In this document: piece by piece, positions 7,669-13,289 of the stretch | Layout: every line of letters begins with the position of its first letter | How positions within the stretch are numbered: position 1 is the stretch's first letter | From: DAOTVS01 sp034436375 | GTDB lineage: Bacteria; Chloroflexota; Anaerolineae; SpSt-313 | Direction: 5' to 3' | Assembly: GCA_034436375.1 (NCBI GenBank) | Contig: DAOTVS010000182.1 | Location: 1-13,289 of the forward strand | DNA length: 13,289 nucleotides | The notes under the pieces: model-generated | Told to the model about the DNA's origin: nothing | What the model saw: only the letters and a program-made list of their open reading frames with translations | The model's database searches: none | Translations under genes and position numbers: made by a program

Positions 7669-8973
7669 ATGGCTGAAAGTGCGCATATCAAGCTGGCCAT
7701 TGTCGGCGGGGGCAGCCAGTTCATGCCCTCCATTCTCAACGGGCTTGCCGATGCGCTGTGTGCGCCGGGGCGGCAATTCCGCGCCGAACTAGCGCTCTAT
7801 GACGTGCGGCCGGAGGCGGCTGAGCGGCAGGCGCGCTATGCAGAGGTCGTGGCCCGTGCCTATGGCTTGCCCCTGACGGCCAGCGTCCCCGCCACACGCG
7901 ACGAGGCGCTGGCTGGGGCAGACCTGGTGCTCCTCTCTGTATGGCTGGCCGAGGAGCACCGGCGGGCGCAGGCGCTCGCGCAACGGGTGGGCCTGGACCC
8001 GGCAGAGGATGGCCCCGCGCAGATCGCGGAGGCACTCTCGCTGGCGCCTTTTTGCCGGCAACTGGGGGCCGATATGGCGCGCCTGTGCCCCCGGGCCCTC
8101 TTCATGGGCCTGGTGAACCCCACCGATATCCTGCCCCGCATTGTCGAGGGCAGCTCGGGTGTGCGCAGCCTGGGGCTCTGCGTAGAGGTGGAGGGGATGC
8201 GGGGACTCTTAAGCTATCACCTCGGCCTGGGGCGCGATGAGCTGGCGCTGGATCATGTCGGCGTCAATCATGATGGCTGGGTGCTGCGCATGCGCGCCCG
8301 CGGCGAGGATGCCTACCCCCTCTGGGCGCAGGCGGCTGCGCGGCTGGCGGAGGACCCCGACTATCACCCCCATGCCCACAGCGGGCTGGCGCTCTACCGC
8401 CTGACGGGTTATCTTCGCACCTCGCCCTATCATCACCTCCCCTGGGGCTACCAACACCCTGCCTGGGCTGCCGAGCGCCTCGCCGCCGCCTGGCCCGACA
8501 AGCGCCGCCTCTATGCCGGGGCGCTGGAACAGGCGCTCCAGACCGGTGAGCCCATTGTTGATCCCTGGCCGCAGCACCCCGAGCGCTCGCCCCTAAACTA
8601 TCCTTTCACCGGCCGACAGATCGGGCGCTTGGCGCGCGCGGTGGCCACCGGCGAGCCCTATCTCAGCCCGCTGCAGGTCCGTAACGGGGGCGCCATCAGC
8701 AATTGGCCGGACGAAACCACGGTCGAGGTCCCCGTGCTTGTAGGCGGACGCAGCGTACAGCCGCTGGCCATGGGCGAGGCACCGGAGTGGCTCTGTGGCC
8801 CAGCGCGGCTGGCGGCGGTACAGCGTCGGTTGGTTGCCGACTATGCCCTGCAGGGCGACCCCGCCCTCCTGCATCGGGCGCTGGCGGCCGTGCCCTGGGC
8901 GGCCGGCCTGCCGGTGCTGCAGGCGTATGCGCAGGAGCTGCACCGCATGTATGGCGAATGGGCCAGGGTTTGA
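7669..8973 (+). CDS. Glycoside hydrolase family 4 (NAD+/Mn2+-dependent glycosidase)
   Basis: GH4 enzymes cleave alpha- or beta-glycosides by a redox cycle: NAD+ oxidises C3, the glycoside is eliminated and the ring is re-reduced. Visible here are the NAD-binding VGGGS (12-16) and Asp45, the VNPTD motif with Asn150, and the metal-site candidates Cys171 and His201 (GVNHDGW). The C-terminal GH4 signature NGGAISNWPDETTVEVPVLV is also present. Length, 434 aa, is normal. The segment GYLRTSPYHHLPW is closer to the GYxxTxxxxHxxxY pattern of the alpha-galactosidase/alpha-glucuronidase branch than to phospho-glucosidases, from memory of the family. Oddly, the usual Cys-His pair (GLCH) is GLCVE here. 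GGAGGG (7657-7662) precedes the ATG by 6 nt. It is the last gene of the plus-strand run; no transporter or phosphotransferase component lies nearby. Exact substrate unknown. Confidence 0.88.
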   Translation: MAESAHIKLAIVGGGSQFMPSILNGLADALCAPGRQFRAELALYDVRPEAAERQARYAEVVARAYGLPLTASVPATRDEALAGADLVLLSVWLAEEHRRAQALAQRVGLDPAEDGPAQIAEALSLAPFCRQLGADMARLCPRALFMGLVNPTDILPRIVEGSSGVRSLGLCVEVEGMRGLLSYHLGLGRDELALDHVGVNHDGWVLRMRARGEDAYPLWAQAAARLAEDPDYHPHAHSGLALYRLTGYLRTSPYHHLPWGYQHPAWAAERLAAAWPDKRRLYAGALEQALQTGEPIVDPWPQHPERSPLNYPFTGRQIGRLARAVATGEPYLSPLQVRNGGAISNWPDETTVEVPVLVGGRSVQPLAMGEAPEWLCGPARLAAVQRRLVADYALQGDPALLHRALAAVPWAAGLPVLQAYAQELHRMYGEWARV

Positions 8974-9047
8974 TCGTGGCACCCGCGTTGGCGTTGCAGT
9001 TGCCCATCCGGATACGGAATGGAGGCGCGGACATTCCACAGAGAGTG

Positions 9048-11510
9048 TCAGGCGAGGGGCAGGCTGAAGCTAAACGTGCTGCCCCGGCCCACCTCGCTCT
9101 TCACCCAAATATGGCCACCGTGGGCCTCTACCAGCTTCCTCGTGATGTATAACCCCAGGCCCAGGCCTTCCCGCGCCTCTGTGGCCCTTGCCCGGAAGTA
9201 GCGCTCAAAGAGGTGTGGCAGATCTTCGGCAGGGATTCCCGGTCCCAGGTCCTTCACGGTGGTGATGACCTCATCATCGCTCTGGAAGGCGCTCATTGTC
9301 ACCGGGGTGCCCGGCGCCGAGTACTTGAGTGCGTTCGACCACAGATTAGTCAGGATGCGCTCCAGGCGAGCGGGATCAGCCCAGACGAGCGGCAGGCCCT
9401 CCGGCGCCTCTATCACGACTCGGCCTGTCTCCAGGCTCGGCGCTAACCGCTGTTTCAGGTCGAGCGCAAAGGCGCGCAGGTCAATGGGCTGGCGCTCCAG
9501 CCGTATCTGGCCCGACTCAGAGCGGGCAGTGTCGACCAGGTCCTGGATCATGATGTCCATGCGCCGGGCTGCGGCTGCAATCGTCTCGGCGCCTTTTTGC
9601 TCCTGGGGCAGGCCCTCCTTGCCCAGGCGACGTTCCAGGATCTGAGCCTGCCCCAACACGGCAGAGAGCGGGTTGCGCAGATCATGGGAAACGGCTCGCA
9701 ACAAGTCCTCGAGCTGCTCCTGCAGTTGGTGCAGGGGAGTGATATCGGTAAAGGTCACCACGGCTCCCGTCACCTGCCCTTCAGGGGTACGGATGGGGGC
9801 GGCGCTGCCGCTTGCCCACCTCTCTTCCCCTTGACCGGGGTGGAGCACCAGCGTCAGGTCCCGTACGGTCTCACCCTGGAGCGCACGCCAGGTAGGGATC
9901 TCTTCCGGCGATATGGGGCGACCGGAGGGAGTCTGAGCATGCAGATACTGCCAGCCCTCGCGGACGGGCGTGCCGGCGTACCGCGGCGACACATGCAAAA
10001 TCTCCATGGCCCGCTCATTGAGCCGGATAAGCTCGCCGGCGCGGTCGAAGATCATCAGAGCGTCGCCGATCGAGGAGAGGATAGCATCGAGCTCGGCGGC
10101 CCGGCGTTGGGCCTCGGCCAACAAGCGCCCGCGTTCTTCCTCCAGGTCTCGCAGGGGGGTAATATCGGTAAAAGTCGCTACCGCGCCCAGGTACTGCCCG
10201 TCGGCCGTGAGGATGGGCGCCGCACTCACTGCCAGCCACGCGGGCCGCTCAGCGCCAGGCCTGCGGACAACCAGCATGGCGCTCGAAACGGCCTCGCCGC
10301 GCAGCGCCCGCGCCATGGGCAGGTCCTCCGGCGGGACGGGGCGGCCATCCACGGTCTCAAAGTGCAAGAGCCGCACACGCTCCATGAATGGTAGCTGGCG
10401 CTGTGCCGGGGTGAGGCCCTGCTCCCGCTCGGCAGCGGTGTTCATGCGCACCAGCTGCCCGTCTGGGCTGTAGATGACGATGCCGTCGCGGATCGCTGCC
10501 AGCACCGAGTCCATCTCGGCCACGCGCCGTTCGGCGTCGCTCCGGGCCTGCTGCATCAGCTTGTGAATGCGGGCATTGTCGATGGCCAGCGCTGCCCTGC
10601 GCGCCAGCTCCTCGGCCAGCGATAGATCGTCCTGAGTGTAGCGCCGGTGCTCCCTGGTGATCGCGAACGACCCGATGCCAAGGACCTTGCCACGCGCAGC
10701 GAGCGGCACAATCATGAGCGACCGTGGGCAGGGCACAGGAATGAGGCCGGCCTGCCAGGCATCTCTGGCCAATGCTTCCTGCGGACCGGGGCACACTTCG
10801 GGCAACAGCACAGACCGGCCCTCTGCCATCACCCGACGGCAGACCTCGCTGCGGCTACACTCGGGTAGGGGCGCCTGTTGTAGCTGGTAGGCCGCCCGAT
10901 GGCGCCTGCGGGCCGGCGCCACCGTGACGGCCCGCGGCGACTCACCCTCGCCGGGCACATCCACGACGCACCAATCAGCAAAGGCAGGCACCACCAGGTG
11001 AGCGACGGCATCCAGCATGGCATCAACCTCCAGGGAAGAGACCAATACGCGGCTCGCTTCGGCGAGGAGGCGCTGGGCTTTTTCCGCCTGCTTCCGGGCG
11101 GTGACATCGCGCCCCATGCCCCGGTAGCCGGCCAGTTTGCCCTTGGCATCGAAGAAGGGGACTGCACTGGTTTCCAGGAACACAGGCCGGCCGTCTTTAC
11201 GGAGGTTGACCGTCTCAAAGAAGCGTATGGGGCGGCGCTCTTTGCGGATGGTATGAAACTCGGCTGCAAAGTGAGGCTGATCCTCCGGCGGCAGGAGGTC
11301 TACAGGCGTTTTCTTCCCAATGAGATCTTCGGGCTCATAGCCCAGCAGGCTACGGATCTGCGGGCTGACGTAGGTATAGACGCCATGGGCGTCGACTTCC
11401 CAGATCACATCGCTGGTCACCTGCACCAGGTCGCGAAACCGGGCTTCGTTTTCCCGGGCCTCGCATACCCGCTCTTCTGCCTCACCCGGCACCTGTTCTA
11501 CGCCATGCAC
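9048..11510 (-). CDS. PAS-GAF-PAS-PAS sensor histidine kinase
   Basis: Soluble sensor kinase of 820 aa. A PAS domain (about 24-145) ends in RDVTARKQAEKA. A GAF domain (about 155-320) follows, then two related PAS domains (about 333-452 and 472-592). They end in the near-identical TFTDITPL segments and look like an internal duplication. The HisKA domain has the H-box SHDLRNPLSAV with His609; the HATPase has Asn726 in its N-box (SNALKYS), a DLGPGIP G1 box and a GLGLGL G2 box. No membrane helix is present. The start is GTG 11510, preceded at 6 nt by GGGAGG (complement of 11517-11522); an ATG just inside is out of frame. The N-terminus begins with a charged helical linker, as if a sensor part were lost, but the ribosome site supports this start. 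No response regulator lies beside it, so it is an orphan. It converges on the GH4 gene with a 74-nt gap. Confidence 0.93.
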   Translation of the reverse strand: MHGVEQVPGEAEERVCEARENEARFRDLVQVTSDVIWEVDAHGVYTYVSPQIRSLLGYEPEDLIGKKTPVDLLPPEDQPHFAAEFHTIRKERRPIRFFETVNLRKDGRPVFLETSAVPFFDAKGKLAGYRGMGRDVTARKQAEKAQRLLAEASRVLVSSLEVDAMLDAVAHLVVPAFADWCVVDVPGEGESPRAVTVAPARRRHRAAYQLQQAPLPECSRSEVCRRVMAEGRSVLLPEVCPGPQEALARDAWQAGLIPVPCPRSLMIVPLAARGKVLGIGSFAITREHRRYTQDDLSLAEELARRAALAIDNARIHKLMQQARSDAERRVAEMDSVLAAIRDGIVIYSPDGQLVRMNTAAEREQGLTPAQRQLPFMERVRLLHFETVDGRPVPPEDLPMARALRGEAVSSAMLVVRRPGAERPAWLAVSAAPILTADGQYLGAVATFTDITPLRDLEEERGRLLAEAQRRAAELDAILSSIGDALMIFDRAGELIRLNERAMEILHVSPRYAGTPVREGWQYLHAQTPSGRPISPEEIPTWRALQGETVRDLTLVLHPGQGEERWASGSAAPIRTPEGQVTGAVVTFTDITPLHQLQEQLEDLLRAVSHDLRNPLSAVLGQAQILERRLGKEGLPQEQKGAETIAAAARRMDIMIQDLVDTARSESGQIRLERQPIDLRAFALDLKQRLAPSLETGRVVIEAPEGLPLVWADPARLERILTNLWSNALKYSAPGTPVTMSAFQSDDEVITTVKDLGPGIPAEDLPHLFERYFRARATEAREGLGLGLYITRKLVEAHGGHIWVKSEVGRGSTFSFSLPLA

Positions 11511-11516
11511 TGCCGG

Positions 11517-11522
11517 CCTCCC
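11517..11522 (-). promoter_or_regulatory. Ribosome binding site GGGAGG deciding a GTG start
   Basis: On the minus strand GGGAGG lies 6 nt before GTG 11510. No other good start with a ribosome site is seen ahead of the first PAS domain. Confidence 0.6.
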
Positions 11523-11636
11523 ATAGCGCCAAGAGTCCGCTCACTGGATAGCGCTAGCACGTTTTGGGCCAGCGTACCGGCACAGAGCCTCATGACCTGT
11601 AGAGAAAACATCGATCCGGTGGCCGGTGTAACATAG

Positions 11637-11678
11637 CATAGCTCCTTGCGGGCGTTTGGGTGCCCGCAAGGAGCTATG
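11637..11678. terminator. Perfect 17-bp inverted repeat, likely terminator or palindromic element
   Basis: CATAGCTCCTTGCGGGC (11637-11653) and GCCCGCAAGGAGCTATG (11662-11678) are exact reverse complements around an 8-nt loop (11654-11661). The structure begins 34 nt past the stop of the minus-strand methyltransferase-like gene and about 126 nt before the kinase start. It is therefore placed as a terminator between the two minus-strand genes. Neither strand has a T-tract after the stem, so a classic intrinsic terminator is not shown. It could instead be an operator, an mRNA-stabilising hairpin or one copy of a dispersed palindromic repeat. Confidence 0.55.
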
Positions 11679-11711
11679 TTGGGGGGCATTGGCCCTCATG
11701 CAACCGGTGCC

Positions 11712-13097
11712 CTAACAGTGTTCTGGCCAATCGCCAGGCCCCTGTTTGAGCAACAACACAGCGCCGGCACCAAAGAGAGTGAGCTCCTCCTGTGCAATAT
11801 ACCATCCGGTGGAAAGCGCAGCTTTTCTCAGGGTGGCCAGCGAATAGCGGCAGGTCCGCGCCTGCAAAGTGGCCCCATAGGGGGCGGAAACCCGCAAAGC
11901 ATCTTGCCCGTCGGGAAAGTGGATCACCACGGGGCCAAAGGCAATTCTGGCCGGGAGCATGGTGGATAGCCAACCATAGAGTGCGGCCACCCAGGGGGCA
12001 GGGCAGAGCTTTTTGCCGTGCAGCCGGCGGGCCAGCTGCAGTTGGCTTGGGTAGACAAAGTGGATCCTGCCCTCATCCTCAGACAATCCGTCCCCAGCTT
12101 CGTCAAGCTTGTGCCACAAAGCCGTCATGGTGGCCAGGTTTCTTTTCATCTCCCCGCTGATCATCTTGCCGACTCCCCACTCTTCAGTGAGGATCGCAGT
12201 GAGGATCGCGGTCTGCGCCTGCCTTCTGATCAGGGCATAGCGGGCCTGCTGGATAACCAGGCTGTCGTAGCAGCCTGCCCAATGGTCGATCAGGAGATGG
12301 GGGGCCGACTCGAGTATTCGCTGCAAATCCTCAGCCCGATCCATATCTCCCTGCACAACCTGACCGCGAATGCCCGCTTCCCTCAGGGCGGCGTTCGCTT
12401 CGGCGGCAAGTTGTGGGTTCAGCTCCAAGCCGCAGATTTCCACATCTCGACCTTGAGCACGCAATGCTCCAGCCGTGCGTATGAGCTCGTCGGCGCTGCC
12501 CACGCCAATGCCGGCGAGACGGATGGTCTCGATCGCGGGGACCCGGCTCAGCAGGTCGCGCACTGCCATGTCTACCGCTTTCTGGCGCGCCACGAGCGCA
12601 GGAGGTATCTCCTTGAGGCCACCGGCCCTGCGTTCGGCAAGATAGTGCGTCACCTGCGGGGTACTCCAGAACTGGGCCTCGATCTTCACCATCTCTTGCA
12701 GCACGGCCAACTGCTTGTCTTCGTCAAGCCCCGCCGCCAGCGCCAGTATATTGTTCTTGTTGACCGCAACGCCGAGCAAGGGTATCCGGTTCGTGCGTAC
12801 CCTGCCTATACCTGGGACAGCGCGCAAATCCTGGGCGTACAGGCTGAGCAACGCCTGTGGGCTATCCAGGCCCAACAGGGCAAGCAATCGTTTTGCCGCG
12901 TCACTTCTGGGCCTGAGCAAGATGCCAACATCCAGGCGGATCCGCCCAGTCGCATCTAGGCGGCAGGGCCTGGAGCCCGCTTCACACTCGGCATATTCCT
13001 TCCTCACGGCTCGCCAGAGCCGCCTGGCTTCACGGCGCCTCGTAATCCGTGCCTGGAGCCACCTTGCCTCGCGACGCTCCGGAATCCGCACCTGCAT
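11712..13097 (-). CDS. Helix-hairpin-helix-like and SAM-methyltransferase-like protein, function unknown
   Basis: A 461-aa protein I cannot assign to a named family. Residues 1-35 are very Arg-rich (RREARRLWRAVRK). Residues about 70-106 resemble a helix-hairpin-helix DNA-binding unit: LLALLGL, then LRAVPGIGRVRTNRI with the VPGIG hairpin. Residues about 190-275 look like a class I SAM-binding Rossmann core: LAGIGVGSADE (194-204) as glycine-rich motif I, ICGLELNP with Glu225 as the ribose-binding acid, and VVQGDMD with Asp251. No NPPY or DPPY catalytic motif of DNA amino-methyltransferases is seen. The C-terminal part (about 380-455) alternates strands and helices as in such folds. The start is ATG 13097 with only a weak ribosome site, 75 nt after a predicted transcription start. 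Two sampled lines give 55-58% GC, lower than neighbours. A nucleic-acid or metabolite methyltransferase are both open. Confidence 0.75.
   Translation of the reverse strand: MQVRIPERREARWLQARITRRREARRLWRAVRKEYAECEAGSRPCRLDATGRIRLDVGILLRPRSDAAKRLLALLGLDSPQALLSLYAQDLRAVPGIGRVRTNRIPLLGVAVNKNNILALAAGLDEDKQLAVLQEMVKIEAQFWSTPQVTHYLAERRAGGLKEIPPALVARQKAVDMAVRDLLSRVPAIETIRLAGIGVGSADELIRTAGALRAQGRDVEICGLELNPQLAAEANAALREAGIRGQVVQGDMDRAEDLQRILESAPHLLIDHWAGCYDSLVIQQARYALIRRQAQTAILTAILTEEWGVGKMISGEMKRNLATMTALWHKLDEAGDGLSEDEGRIHFVYPSQLQLARRLHGKKLCPAPWVAALYGWLSTMLPARIAFGPVVIHFPDGQDALRVSAPYGATLQARTCRYSLATLRKAALSTGWYIAQEELTLFGAGAVLLLKQGPGDWPEHC
12185..12208 (-). repeat. Perfect 12-nt tandem duplication inside the methyltransferase-like gene
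   Basis: CAGTGAGGATCG occurs twice in direct succession (12185-12196 and 12197-12208, plus-strand reading). In the protein this gives the repeated residues AILT-AILT at about 297-304. The frame is preserved. Confidence 0.8.
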
Positions 13098-13178
13098 GGT
13101 CTATCATCCCAACCTGTCATCTCTGTTCTCGCGTTACCGCCGGGACTGCAATGACTTGCCGAGGCAGCAACTAGACTG

Positions 13179-13208
13179 ATTATACCACAAAACTCCCTTC
13201 TCCATCAG
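13179..13208 (-). promoter_or_regulatory. Predicted promoter of the methyltransferase-like gene
   Basis: On the minus strand the -10 is a full consensus TATAAT (complement of 13179-13184) with TG one base upstream (TGGTATAAT). Eighteen bases further up is CTGATG (complement of 13203-13208), a weak -35 matching at 3 of 6. The start point would be near 13172, leaving a leader of about 75 nt. The remaining sequence to 13289 shows nothing I can name. Confidence 0.65.
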
Positions 13209-13289
13209 GGCTACACATGACGGGCCACAAGGTCTGCTTGCACCTGCCAACAGGGACCGGCTATCTGCAGATACATTCCGGAAGAGTTG

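Noticed and set aside
6892..7776. Minus-strand frame of 294 codons across the isomerase and GH4 start
   Set aside because: It lies opposite two genes with clear active-site motifs and ribosome sites and has no protein family features.
9004..9022. Small hairpin in the convergent gap after the GH4 gene (CCATCCG / CGG-A-ATGG)
   Set aside because: The stem is only 7 bp with a bulge and there is no T-tract; too weak to call a terminator.
11620..11636. Minus-strand TGCTATGTT as an extended -10 for the orphan kinase
   Set aside because: No -35-like hexamer lies 16-18 nt upstream, and the site overlaps the end of the 17-bp inverted repeat; support is insufficient.
12018..12959. Plus-strand frame of 313 codons opposite the methyltransferase-like gene
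   Set aside because: It is antisense to a gene with recognisable motifs, a promoter and sensible composition; the translation shows no domain.

Overview
The window is high-GC bacterial DNA (about 73% GC in one sampled line of the GH4 gene at 8041-8100, about 55-58% in sampled lines of the last gene). Large soluble GAF/PAS histidine kinases, a receiver-receiver-LuxR regulator and a GH4/TIM-barrel sugar cassette suggest a free-living heterotroph. Chloroflexota (Anaerolineae-like) is my best guess. It rests on protein style only, since no rRNA or other phylogenetic marker is present.

Layout. Positions 1-266 hold no convincing gene but are rich in potential hairpins. An extended -10 promoter (232-260) leads into a two-gene signalling operon: a triple-GAF histidine kinase (284-2503) overlapping by ATGA a response regulator with two receivers and a LuxR-type DNA-binding domain (2500-3609). 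A second promoter of the same type (3702-3730) leads into a co-directional metabolic run: a small two-helix membrane protein (3778-4131), glycogen synthase glgA (4184-5707), an aldo/keto reductase (5750-6730), a TIM-barrel sugar isomerase/epimerase (6796-7641) and a GH4 glycosidase (7669-8973). On the minus strand, convergent with that run, are a PAS-GAF-PAS-PAS hybrid-sensor histidine kinase without a regulator partner (9048-11510) and an unusual protein joining a helix-hairpin-helix-like segment to a SAM-dependent methyltransferase-like fold (11712-13097). Between these two lies a perfect 17-bp inverted repeat (11637-11678). A consensus TATAAT promoter (13179-13208, minus) fires into the methyltransferase-like gene.

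How the genes may work together. The kinase/regulator pair forms a cytoplasmic phosphorelay. GlgA makes glycogen from ADP-glucose. The three genes after glgA look like a small-sugar catabolic module: a redox-type glycosidase, a sugar epimerase/isomerase and an NAD(P)H carbonyl reductase. No transporter or sugar kinase is visible. The most unfamiliar item is the helix-hairpin-helix/methyltransferase-like protein. I see no CRISPR array, transposase, integrase, tRNA or rRNA gene.
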